The notes under the pieces were generated by a model, which did not search any database, was not told where the DNA came from, and saw only the letters and a list, made by a program, of their open reading frames with translations. Of a DNA stretch of 13,465 bases, positions 5,701-13,357 are shown piece after piece; positions within the stretch are counted from its first letter, which is position 1, and each line of letters begins with the position of its first letter. The stretch is from an uncultured Oscillospiraceae bacterium. GTDB taxonomy: Bacteria; Bacillota; Clostridia; Oscillospirales; Oscillospiraceae. A program made the translations under genes and the position numbers. The stretch covers positions 1 to 13,465 of the forward strand of contig CAJOCV010000030.1 in assembly GCA_905233785.1 (NCBI GenBank), read 5' to 3'.

Positions 5701-7352
5701 TTTCTAAACTGAAAATCATCCCGCTTGGCGGTCTCGGTGAGATCGGCAAGAACATGACGGCCTTTGAATACGGCAACGACATCATCGTGGTAGACTGCGG
5801 CATGGGCTTTCCCGACGAGGATATGTACGGGATTGATGTCGTGCTGCCGGACATCACTTATCTGCGCAACAATGCCGCGCGGCTTCGCGGCCTGATCCTC
5901 ACCCACGGGCACGAGGACCATATCGGCGCGGTGCCCTATGTGCTCAAGGAGCTGGACGTGCCCATCTACACCACGCCCCTCACCGCAGCGCTGGTGGAGC
6001 TGAAGCTTGAGGAGCACGATCTGCTTTATAACACGCAGATTTTCACCAAGAAGGCGGGCTCGGTGTTCCGCCTCGGAAACTTCACCATCGAGTTTATCCA
6101 TGTGAACCACTCGATCCCGGACGCGGTGGCGCTTGCGATCACGACCCCGATCGGCACCGTGATCCACACCGGCGATTTCAAGATCGACGTGACGCCCATC
6201 TCCGGCGGCATGATGGATCTGGTGCGCCTGGGTCAGCTCGGAAACGAGGGCGTCCTGGCGCTGCTGAGCGATTCCACCAACGTGGAGAAGCCCGGCCACT
6301 CCGAGTCGGAGAGCAAGGTCGGCGTGGGCTTTAACAAGCTCTTTTTGGGCTGCGACAAGCGCATCATCATTACCACCTTCGCCTCCAACGTCCACAGACT
6401 GCAGCAGATCATCGACGTGGCGGCCAAATACGGGCGAAAGGTCGCCGTCACCGGGCGCAGCATGGAAAACGTCCTGCGCGTGTCGATGGTGCTCGGCTAC
6501 ATGAACATCCCCGAGGGGGTGCTGATGGAGCTCGACCAGATCAACAAGCTGCCCCGCAATAAGGTGGTCATCATCTCCACCGGCAGCCAGGGCGAGGCCA
6601 TGTCCGCCCTGTACCGCATGGCCTTTTCGGGACACAAGCAGATTCAGGTGGACTCCGGCGACCGGGTCATCATCTCTGCCTCCGCCATCCCCGGCAATGA
6701 GAACATGATCAGCCGCGTGATCGACGAGCTCTTCCACAAGGGCGCTGAGGTCATCTATGACCGGCATACCGATCTGCACGTCTCCGGTCACGCCTGCCAG
6801 GAGGAGCAGAAAATGCTGCTCGCGCTGGTGAAGCCCAAGTTCTTTATTCCCGTACACGGCGAATACCGTATGCTGATGAAGCACGCGGAGCTCGGGCGCA
6901 TCATGGGCGTTCAGCCGAAGAACATTGTCATCGCGGAAAACGGGCGCGTCATCGAGCTTAGCAAAAAGTCCATCCGCGCGGAGGAGAGCGTACAGTCCGG
7001 CGCGGTGCTGGTGGACGGCAGCATCGGCGAGGTCGGCAGCGTGGTCATGCGTGACCGGCACAAGCTGGCTGAGGACGGCATGATTGTTGTGGTGCTGCCC
7101 TTCTCGTCTTACGATCACAAGCTCCTTGCCGATCCCGAGATCGTGACGCGCGGCTTCATCTACGTCAAGGAGGCCGAGGAGCTGATGGAGGAGCTCAAGC
7201 GCGTGACGCTCGAGACGGTGGATGCCTGCGCGGCGCAGCGCATTCTGGACTGGACGACAATAAAAAGCAAGATCAAGACCAATCTCTCCGGCTACCTCTA
7301 CAAGACTACCCGCCGCAGTCCGATGATCCTGCCGGTGATTTCAGAAATTTAG
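5697..7352 (+). CDS. rnj: Ribonuclease J
   Basis: RNase J is a metallo-beta-lactamase/beta-CASP exo- and endoribonuclease central to mRNA decay and rRNA processing in Bacillota. With the chosen start the protein is 551 residues, typical for the family. Two-metal ligands are visible in THGHEDHIG (H70, H72, D74, H75), VNHSIPD (H138) and HTGD (D160), with H387 in PVHGEY. The beta-CASP part includes SDSTNVEKPG (191-200), TGSQGE (295-300) and VSGHA (362-366). The ATG at 5697 has GGAG 6 nt upstream; the ATG at 5685 would add four residues but its nearest Shine-Dalgarno-like sequence is about 17 nt away. The gap from recR is 100 nt, and no clear terminator separates the two. Confidence 0.95.
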   Translation: MISKLKIIPLGGLGEIGKNMTAFEYGNDIIVVDCGMGFPDEDMYGIDVVLPDITYLRNNAARLRGLILTHGHEDHIGAVPYVLKELDVPIYTTPLTAALVELKLEEHDLLYNTQIFTKKAGSVFRLGNFTIEFIHVNHSIPDAVALAITTPIGTVIHTGDFKIDVTPISGGMMDLVRLGQLGNEGVLALLSDSTNVEKPGHSESESKVGVGFNKLFLGCDKRIIITTFASNVHRLQQIIDVAAKYGRKVAVTGRSMENVLRVSMVLGYMNIPEGVLMELDQINKLPRNKVVIISTGSQGEAMSALYRMAFSGHKQIQVDSGDRVIISASAIPGNENMISRVIDELFHKGAEVIYDRHTDLHVSGHACQEEQKMLLALVKPKFFIPVHGEYRMLMKHAELGRIMGVQPKNIVIAENGRVIELSKKSIRAEESVQSGAVLVDGSIGEVGSVVMRDRHKLAEDGMIVVVLPFSSYDHKLLADPEIVTRGFIYVKEAEELMEELKRVTLETVDACAAQRILDWTTIKSKIKTNLSGYLYKTTRRSPMILPVISEI

Positions 7353-7375
7353 AGCAATACCGCATCATGCGGCAA

Positions 7376-7493
7376 GAGCAGATTCCGAGAAAAACCGCGT
7401 TCTGATGATGGCGCTTTTTTGCAGGAATACTTTGTGTATTGCAAGAAAAAGTGACGAAATCAGGGCGCGGTTTTTCCGGAAGATGCCGCAGGC
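7376..7493 (-). repeat. Dispersed repeat, copy B
   Basis: Read on the minus strand this copy aligns with copy A over its whole length (118 against 119 nt, about one gap) with many substitutions. Shared blocks are GCCTGCGGC, CGGCGCCCT-like GCGCCCTGATTT, CACTTTTTCTTGCAA, CACAAAG, ATTCCTGC, GCCATCA, CAGAAC and TTTTCTCGGAAT. Its two arms, plus-strand 7385-7399 and 7466-7479, are complementary over about 14 pairs with one bulge, enclosing about 66 nt. It occupies the convergent gap between RNase J and the SNF2 gene, on the SNF2 strand and beyond that gene's terminator. The rest of 7353-7551 shows only a small palindrome (7360-7365/7367-7372) and no gene. Confidence 0.75.
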
Positions 7494-7551
7494 GTATTGT
7501 GCGGTGCTGCCTTAGGGAAGCGCCGCTTCAACCGAAGAGAGCGAATTTACG

Positions 7552-7584
7552 AAAAAGGGGCTGTGTTTTTTCACAGCCCCCTTT
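7552..7584 (-). terminator. Intrinsic terminator of the SNF2 gene, possibly bidirectional
   Basis: A perfect 9-bp stem GGGGCTGTG (7557-7565) / CACAGCCCC (7572-7580) has a 6-nt loop. On the minus strand it is followed by T5 (7556-7552), giving a good terminator for the SNF2 gene. On the plus strand only CTTTG follows, so RNase J transcripts would be stopped less well. GCGAA/TTCGC (7541-7545/7586-7590) could extend the stem at a distance. Confidence 0.8.
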
Positions 7585-7717
7585 GTTCGCTTCAGGGAAA
7601 ACGCATGAGTTCATGAAGTTGTCACGAAGTGGATTACAACGGGGAAGCAGCGCAGGCTCGCTTTCCCCTGCGCATTTCTTTCCCCCTTTTCTCGGAAGCT
7701 GCCGGAGGCCTGCTCGG
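7585..7717. other. Gene-free tail between SNF2 stop and its terminator
   Basis: Only a 7-bp inverted repeat GCGCAGG/CCTGCGC (7650-7656/7667-7673) stands out. It is followed on the plus strand by a T/C-rich stretch, making a weak candidate for an RNase J-side terminator. No coding or RNA gene was recognised. Confidence 0.35.
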
Positions 7718-10700
7718 TTAGCCCAGCAGCTCCAGCAACTCCTCGCTGCTGAGCGCGGCAAGGCTTCTGCTCTCCCCGCTGAGAACCGCGTCGGCCAGAT
7801 CGCGCTTGGCCTCCTGCATGGCGAGGATGCGCTCCTCGATACTGTCCTTGACAATGATGCGGTACACCGTGACCTGGTTGGCCTGCCCGATACGGTGGGC
7901 GCGATCCGTGGCCTGATTCTGCGCCGCGAGGTTCCACCAGGGGTCGTAGTGGATCACGATGTCCGCGCCTGTGAGGTTCAGCCCGGTGCCGCCGGCCTTG
8001 AGCGAGATCAGGAAAACGGGCACATCCCCCTCGTTGAAGTCACGCACAAGCTTGAGCCGTTCCTCCTTCGGCGTCGCGCCGGTGAGCTTATAGCAGGGGA
8101 TGCCGGCCTTGAACAGATCGGCTTCCAGCAGAGCGAGCATGGAGGTAAACTGTGAAAACACCAGCATCCGGTGCCCGCCGCCGATGGCGGTCTGTATGAG
8201 GTCGAGACAGGCGCTGCGCTTGGCGCTGCCGCCGTGGTAGTCCTCCAGCAGCAGCGAGGGGTCGCAGCAGATTTGACGAATACGCGTCAGCTCTGCAAAA
8301 ATGCGAAGCTTGTCATCGCCGCTGCCCGTGACGCTTGACACAAGCTGCTTCATCCGAACCACCTGCCCGTCGTAGATCTTGCGCTGCTCGTCGTCAAAGC
8401 GGGTGTAGCGCACCTCCTCCAGCTTCGGGGGCAGATCTTTGAGGACGTCCGCTTTGAGACGGCGGAGAATAAAAGGCGCTGTCATGCGCTTGAGCCGTTC
8501 GGTGGCCTCCGCGTCCTGACGTTTGGTGATGGGCGTCTCAAAGCGCTCGGAGAACTCAGAATAGCGATAGAGAAAACCGGGCATCAAATAGTCAAAAATG
8601 CTCCAGAGCTCGGCAAGGCGGTTCTCAATCGGCGTTCCGGTCAGCGCGAAGCGGAGATTGGCGGGCACGGCTTTGACCGCCTTGGTCATCGCGGCTTTCT
8701 GATTCTTGATATACTGCGCCTCGTCCAGCACCATCAGGGAGAAGCGCAGTTTTTGATACTCCGCAATATCCTGGCGCAGCAGATCGTAGCTTGTGATGCA
8801 CACTGCTCCCTTCGGCAGAGCCGCGAGATGTTTTTTTCTCACCGCGGCGGCACCGGCTATCACATGGGCGTCGAGCGTTGGCGCAAAGCGCTGCAGCTCC
8901 TCCTGCCAATTGTAGCAGAGCGACGCGGGACAGACCACAAGACACAGCGACAGCTCTCCCGCGTCAAAGAGCGCCTGGGCAAGCGTAATGAATTGCAGCG
9001 TTTTGCCAAGCCCCATCTCGTCGGCGAGAATGCCGCCGAAGCCAGCCGCCGCGAGGGTGCGCAGCCATTTGTAGCCGTGCGCCTGATAGGGGCGCAGAAT
9101 CTCCGCCTGCGCGCCCGGCAGCTCATAATCCGCGTCGCGGATGGTCTTGAAGTTCTTGATGAGCGCGCGATAGGTACGGTCGCGGTTGGCGGCAAGCGCA
9201 TCGTGCTCCTCCAGCAGGGAATCCAGATACAGCGCCCGGTACATCGGCAGTTTCACGCCTCCGTTTGCGGCGTCTGCCAGGGAGAAGTCCATCCCCGCGC
9301 TAAGCCGGTTGAGCTCCCGGAGCTGGCTGTCATCCTCCAACTCCAGGAAGGCGCCGCTTGCAAGCCGGTGATAGCGCTTTTTGAGCCGGTAGCTCTCCAA
9401 AACCGCCAGAAGCTCCTCCGGGCTCATGTCACGACTCAGCAGGTCGATCTCCAGCAGGCCGCTGTCAACCGAAACGCCGACGCGAAGCTGCGGCATGGGA
9501 CGCACGGCGCTGCGGTCAAAGGCGCTGCTGCCCTCGATTTGTCCGAAGCGGGAGAGCTCCGGCAGAGCCTCGCGCAGGATCCGATAGAGGGCGTCTTCGG
9601 TGAAGTCGGCCCAGTGCTGGCCGCGGCTTGCCAGATATTCGGGGAAATAGCGCTTCACAGCGCTGAGCACCCGCTCCTCCTGAATGGCGTCGCGGTACTC
9701 TCCGTTTGCGGCTGGATAGGGCAGATCGCGAGGCGCCGTCTCCGCATAGCTGACCTGCGCCTCACAGGTGATTCTCCGCGTGGCCTCGTCAAGGTCAAAG
9801 CGGAAGAGAAACTGCGGCTCCGGCGGCAGCAGCGCGGAGACTTCCTCGGCGCAGTTGTCGATGAAGTCCACATAAGGGCTCTGGGCAAGCAGAGGGAGGG
9901 CGCGGTAGTAGAATTCTGCAAGCTTGTCCTTGCCCACGCGAAACAGAATATTTCCCGCTGGATCCGCCGCGGCGGAGAAGGGACGCAGCGTAAGCGTCTC
10001 CTCCGCCGTGATTTTGCTGAGACATTCGCTGCTGAGCATATAGCTTCCCGCGCTTCCCTTGAGGATCAGAGGCGTTCTGCCGGAAATCTCCACGCCCAAC
10101 AGGCGGTGTTTTTTGTCCTCAATGCGCGCGGAGGAAAGGGAGACGCGCAGCTTCGTATGCCCCACCAGAAGCCTCCCGTTTTGCTTGCGGTCGCTGTCCT
10201 GGTACTCCACCGTACTGCCCTCGGCCAGCTCATAGAAGCGATCCAGCGTTGCGCCGACGAGCGTATCCCGCGTTTTGACCTTGAGCGTGCTGCTGTAATA
10301 ATAGCCCTGCGAGAGCTTGTCGTTTGCTACGTCGGTTTCGCTGATGCGGCGCTGTAAAAAGGTGAGCCAGGGCAGACTGCTGTCTGTCAGATCCATCGCG
10401 GAGAAATCAATGCTCGTCGTTTTGCTGAGCGAGAAGACCTGATGCTGCTCCACGGCGTCCAGAAACTCCCGGTAAGAGTGCAGCAGCATGGCTTTTTGCC
10501 CCTCAATGCCGAGCTTATAGGAGAGTACCGCTGTCCCATCCGCCATCAGAATGCGCGGGGCAAGCAGAACGCACCGCGGCCTCTGCGGCTCCGCGGCTTC
10601 CTCCGCCTGCTCCTCCATGGCACTGGAAAACCGATTCATGGCCTGAAAGAAATTCTCCGCCGCCTTGTCCGTGACATCCCCGGGATTGTGTATGTTTACA

Positions 10701-11542
10701 TAATGCAAAATGTTGTCCAGCAAAGCCAATTCGTGCTCACACAGCTCGTCGTGCATACCGTAGGCATAAACGTAAAACTGATAATCGGCGTTACAGCTGC
10801 AGTGGTGGAAATCCAGCGCGTTTGGCAGCAGTTGAATCCGAACCCGGCAGTTGCCCCCGGAATCGCGCACCGTCGCGCTGACATCCAGCGTGCGAGCCCC
10901 CCTGACGTTATAGCTGAGCTGGGGCTCGTCCATCTTCACGGCGTCTGCCTTCAAGAGCGCGGAGGCTCGGTCGGCACAGTAGCGGTTGGTCTGTGAATCG
11001 GAGAGGGCGCGCTTGACACTGAAAAAAAGATCGTCCCGCTCCTCTGCCCCAAAGAAGCTGACAGCGGGGAGCTTCTCCTGCACCTTCCTTTTTTTCTCCC
11101 GCCGGAGGCGTTCCTGCTCGGCTCTGCGCTGCTGGCGTTCCTGCTCTTTCCTGACGCGCTCGCTGTAGGCCTCCTGGGACTCGCTAAACTCCCAGACGCC
11201 GTGCTCGGCCTCCCATTTGAGCAGCACCGCCGCCTCATGCTGGCAGATGGTGGCGCTCTGCCAGCCGCCCTTTCGCAGGTATCTGTGATGGCGCTTGGCA
11301 ACGCAACTGCAGCTGAAGCGGTCGCTGTCCCAGTCCTCCTCGTAGCGCGTGGGAGCAAACAGGCTGACCCTGCACTGGAAGCCCGGCTTGGTCTCCAGCA
11401 GAGCGTTTGCGTGATCACCCGAGGCTTTGAAGCTGAGTATTTTTCCGCTGTTCAGAATCCTTTCGGCACTCTCTAAGTAGCTGGCGGGAAAAAGTTCACG
11501 CCAGTTTTTGATTTCTTTGCGAAGCTTAATGTCTTTCGCCAT
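7718..11542 (-). CDS. SNF2-family DNA helicase/translocase with two SWIM zinc fingers
   Basis: The 1274-residue protein is a bacterial SWI2/SNF2 ATPase. The N-terminal part holds two SWIM-type fingers: CSC...CQH (C78, C80, C100, H102) and CSC...CEH (C248, C250, C268, H270), split by a charged, probably coiled-coil segment (about 120-157). A long SNF2-associated middle region (about 330-800) precedes the motor. Motor motifs are intact: Walker A DEMGLGKT (841-848), DEAQ box (940-943), LTGTPIENRL (967-976), SLKAGGTGLNLTGAD (1180-1194) and DRAHRIGQ (1213-1220). Such proteins use ATP to translocate on DNA and remodel nucleoprotein; the bacterial target is unknown. Start 11542 is chosen because AAGGAG lies 8 nt upstream. 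It is transcribed alone, divergent from the MATE gene. A long plus-strand open frame inside it is a shadow. Confidence 0.93.
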   Translation of the reverse strand: MAKDIKLRKEIKNWRELFPASYLESAERILNSGKILSFKASGDHANALLETKPGFQCRVSLFAPTRYEEDWDSDRFSCSCVAKRHHRYLRKGGWQSATICQHEAAVLLKWEAEHGVWEFSESQEAYSERVRKEQERQQRRAEQERLRREKKRKVQEKLPAVSFFGAEERDDLFFSVKRALSDSQTNRYCADRASALLKADAVKMDEPQLSYNVRGARTLDVSATVRDSGGNCRVRIQLLPNALDFHHCSCNADYQFYVYAYGMHDELCEHELALLDNILHYVNIHNPGDVTDKAAENFFQAMNRFSSAMEEQAEEAAEPQRPRCVLLAPRILMADGTAVLSYKLGIEGQKAMLLHSYREFLDAVEQHQVFSLSKTTSIDFSAMDLTDSSLPWLTFLQRRISETDVANDKLSQGYYYSSTLKVKTRDTLVGATLDRFYELAEGSTVEYQDSDRKQNGRLLVGHTKLRVSLSSARIEDKKHRLLGVEISGRTPLILKGSAGSYMLSSECLSKITAEETLTLRPFSAAADPAGNILFRVGKDKLAEFYYRALPLLAQSPYVDFIDNCAEEVSALLPPEPQFLFRFDLDEATRRITCEAQVSYAETAPRDLPYPAANGEYRDAIQEERVLSAVKRYFPEYLASRGQHWADFTEDALYRILREALPELSRFGQIEGSSAFDRSAVRPMPQLRVGVSVDSGLLEIDLLSRDMSPEELLAVLESYRLKKRYHRLASGAFLELEDDSQLRELNRLSAGMDFSLADAANGGVKLPMYRALYLDSLLEEHDALAANRDRTYRALIKNFKTIRDADYELPGAQAEILRPYQAHGYKWLRTLAAAGFGGILADEMGLGKTLQFITLAQALFDAGELSLCLVVCPASLCYNWQEELQRFAPTLDAHVIAGAAAVRKKHLAALPKGAVCITSYDLLRQDIAEYQKLRFSLMVLDEAQYIKNQKAAMTKAVKAVPANLRFALTGTPIENRLAELWSIFDYLMPGFLYRYSEFSERFETPITKRQDAEATERLKRMTAPFILRRLKADVLKDLPPKLEEVRYTRFDDEQRKIYDGQVVRMKQLVSSVTGSGDDKLRIFAELTRIRQICCDPSLLLEDYHGGSAKRSACLDLIQTAIGGGHRMLVFSQFTSMLALLEADLFKAGIPCYKLTGATPKEERLKLVRDFNEGDVPVFLISLKAGGTGLNLTGADIVIHYDPWWNLAAQNQATDRAHRIGQANQVTVYRIIVKDSIEERILAMQEAKRDLADAVLSGESRSLAALSSEELLELLG

Positions 11543-11568
11543 TACCGTATCTCCTTGTTGTTTTCCCA

Positions 11569-11597
11569 AGCATAACACAAGAGGCTAAAGCTGACAA
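11569..11597 (-). promoter_or_regulatory. Promoter of the SNF2 gene
   Basis: On the minus strand TTGTCA (11597-11592) and TATGCT (11574-11569) are spaced by 17 bp, about 27 nt before the start codon. This leaves a short leader holding the AAGGAG site. Confidence 0.7.
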
Positions 11598-11614
11598 ATT
11601 ATTTTTTCAGATTC

Positions 11615-11643
11615 TTGACAGGGGCATATCCTTGCGGTAGGAT
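11615..11643 (+). promoter_or_regulatory. Promoter of the MATE gene
   Basis: A perfect -35 TTGACA (11615-11620) and TAGGAT (11638-11643) are spaced by 17 bp, with a leader of about 60 nt to the start at 11711. Its -35 is only 17 bp from the -35 of the divergent SNF2 promoter, so factors binding in 11598-11614 could touch both. Confidence 0.75.
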
Positions 11644-11710
11644 AACGAAAGCACTCAATTATATTGCGTCATTGTTTTATCGGCGGCACGAAAGGGAGCA
11701 GGGAAACACA

Positions 11711-13096
11711 ATGGCAGAACTGAAAGCAACACTGACCGGCCGGGACGAGCGCTTTTTGGAGCGCAGCCTGAACGGCTCGATGTGGGAGATTATCCTTCAG
11801 GTTGGAGCGCCGCTTGCGCTCTATCAGGGGCTCAACCAGCTTTTTACCATTCTGGATACGATGATGGCCTCCCACATCAGTGAGGAATCGGTATCGGCGG
11901 TAGCTTATCTTTCACAGCTCAATCTGATGCTCTCGGCATTGGGCGGCGGCCTCGCGGTAGGCGCGGGGATCCAAATCAGCCGCGCCTATGGGGAGGGGAA
12001 TTTTCCTCTGGTGCGGCGGCGTGTGAGCAGCCTGTATGTGATCTGCCTGGGGCTGGGGCTTACGCTGCTGCTGAGCATTTTGCCTTTTACGGATCGCTTT
12101 CTGCGTATGGCAGGGACGCCGGACGCGCTGATTGCCGTCGGTACGCAGTATTTCACGGTACAGCTTTTTGTGATGCTGATACAGTTTCTGAATAATGTCT
12201 ATATCGCGGTGGAGCGCGCCCGCGGCAATTCGCAGCGCATCATGTTCTTAAACTTTCTTGTCACCGCGGTGAAGCTTTCCATGACGGCGCTGTTTGTCTA
12301 TGTGCTCGAGAGCGGGCTTGTGATGATCGCGGTGGCATCGCTGCTCTCACAGCTCACGCTTTTTGTCTTCGCGGTGAAAAACAGCCTTGCCGGCGACGGG
12401 GCTTTCAGCTTTTCAAAGGATGCGATCAGCTTTGACAGGCTGACGACGCGGCCGATGCTCCGCCAATCCGTCCCGGTCATCACGGAGAAGGCGCTCTTTG
12501 CCTTCGGCAAGACCGTGGTCAATGCCATGAGTACCCTCTACGGCGCCACCATGGTGGGGGCAATGGGCGTGTCGAACAACCTCGGCGGCATCACCACCAA
12601 TCCGCAAAACGGCTTTCAGGAGGGCGCGGCGGCGGTCATCAGCCAGAACTACGGCGCGGGGAAGCATGCCCGTGTGCTCAAGGCCTTTTACGCGGTACTG
12701 GGCGTCAATATGCTGATCGGCGCGGCGATTTCGGGGCTGGAGCTTTGGCAGCTGGATGCTCTTGCCCGGCTTTTTGACAGCGGCAGCGCGGAGTTTCACC
12801 GACAGATCGTGATGGTTTACCGTTTTGAGGCGCTTGGCGCGGTGCCGCTTGGCGTGAACGCCGCAGTCCTGGCGCTTCTGTACGGCTTGGGTAAGACGGA
12901 GCTGACGCTGCTGCTGAATTTTGCGCGGGTGTTTATCTTCCGTATCCCGGTGTTCTGGTTTTTGCAGCATGGCACAAGTCTCGGGGAGATGAGCGCGGGC
13001 GTCGTGATGCTGGTGAGCAATTTTTCCTCCGGCGTTCTCGCGGCGATTCTGGCCGCGCTTGTGATCCGGCGGTATCGGAAGCAGTACGGCGTGTAA
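11711..13096 (+). CDS. MATE family efflux transporter
   Basis: The 461-residue inner-membrane protein has about 12 hydrophobic segments in two halves, as in multidrug and toxin extrusion (MATE) transporters, which export cationic or other small molecules using Na+ or H+ gradients. Typical features are LQVGAPLALYQGLNQLFTIL (29-48) in helix 1, LSALGGGLAVGAGIQISRAY in the first repeat (about 74-93), and the second-repeat signature GFQEGAAAVISQNYGAGKH (301-319). The start at 11711 follows an AGGG-type site; an open TTG-started extension overlaps the promoter and is rejected. The substrate cannot be told from sequence. The family is large and often annotated as multidrug pumps, so drug export is only a possibility. 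It is monocistronic and divergent from the SNF2 gene. Confidence 0.92.
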   Translation: MAELKATLTGRDERFLERSLNGSMWEIILQVGAPLALYQGLNQLFTILDTMMASHISEESVSAVAYLSQLNLMLSALGGGLAVGAGIQISRAYGEGNFPLVRRRVSSLYVICLGLGLTLLLSILPFTDRFLRMAGTPDALIAVGTQYFTVQLFVMLIQFLNNVYIAVERARGNSQRIMFLNFLVTAVKLSMTALFVYVLESGLVMIAVASLLSQLTLFVFAVKNSLAGDGAFSFSKDAISFDRLTTRPMLRQSVPVITEKALFAFGKTVVNAMSTLYGATMVGAMGVSNNLGGITTNPQNGFQEGAAAVISQNYGAGKHARVLKAFYAVLGVNMLIGAAISGLELWQLDALARLFDSGSAEFHRQIVMVYRFEALGAVPLGVNAAVLALLYGLGKTELTLLLNFARVFIFRIPVFWFLQHGTSLGEMSAGVVMLVSNFSSGVLAAILAALVIRRYRKQYGV

Positions 13097-13114
13097 TCAT
13101 ACGGCTCTTCAAGA

Positions 13115-13164
13115 GTCGCCGGGCAGCTTTTGCGTATGGAACTGTTCATCCCCCCTGCGGCGAC
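13115..13164. other. Long-range stem-loop after the MATE gene
   Basis: GTCGCC (13115-13120) pairs with GGCGAC (13159-13164), and after a two-base bulge GCAG (13123-13126) can pair with CTGC (13155-13158). It has no T-tract, so it is not an obvious terminator by itself. Confidence 0.35.
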
Positions 13165-13169
13165 GAAAC

Positions 13170-13212
13170 AATTGGGACTGTGAAAAAACTCCGTTTTTTC
13201 ACAGTCCCAATT
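13170..13212 (+). terminator. Perfect 19-bp hairpin, likely bidirectional terminator
   Basis: Positions 13170-13188 pair perfectly with 13194-13212 around a 5-nt loop (CTCCG). The lower stem is AATTGGGACTGTG and the top is A6/T6. On the plus strand it is followed by the U-rich TTCTTGTG, enough for moderate termination of MATE transcripts. It lies between convergent genes. The GGG(A/G)CTGTG core is shared with the hairpin at 7557-7580, so the two probably belong to one dispersed family. Confidence 0.7.
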
Positions 13213-13219
13213 CTTGTGT

Positions 13220-13347
13220 AAACGCCGATCAGAACGTCTGCGGCGCCTCCCGGAAAATTTGCGCCCTACCGCAAGCGGTATGCAGAGCTTCGAGATGCGA
13301 AACGCAGGAAGATCGTGTGATTTCGTCACTTTTTCTTGCAATACACA
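13220..13347 (+). repeat. Dispersed repeat, copy C, with a 51-nt insertion
   Basis: Positions 13220-13267 match copy A from AAACGCCGAT through TTTGCGCCCT. Positions 13319-13347 then match the next block, GATTTCGTCACTTTTTCTTG and onward to CACAA. Between them lie 51 nt (13268-13318) absent from A and B, starting with a CCGC-AA-GCGG palindrome. The 3' part shared by A and B is missing here; the sequence runs straight into the 3' end of the minus-strand gene. It starts 7 nt after the 19-bp hairpin. Confidence 0.72.
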
Positions 13348-13357
13348 ATAAAATGAA

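Noticed and set aside
5694..7118. 474-codon minus-strand open frame opposite RNase J
   Set aside because: Shadow of the RNase J reading frame; His/Asp/Val-rich low-information product without any recognisable domain.
7439..8155. Plus-strand open frame across repeat B and the SNF2 3' end
   Set aside because: It translates the repeat, terminator and antisense of the SNF2 helicase C-terminal domain; not a real gene.
8753..10357. 534-codon plus-strand open frame inside the SNF2 gene
   Set aside because: Antisense shadow of conserved SNF2 sequence, with no ribosome binding site evidence and no recognisable domain.
11615..11710. TTG-started extension of the MATE gene
   Set aside because: The TTG is part of the -35 box of the gene's own promoter, so it would not be transcribed.
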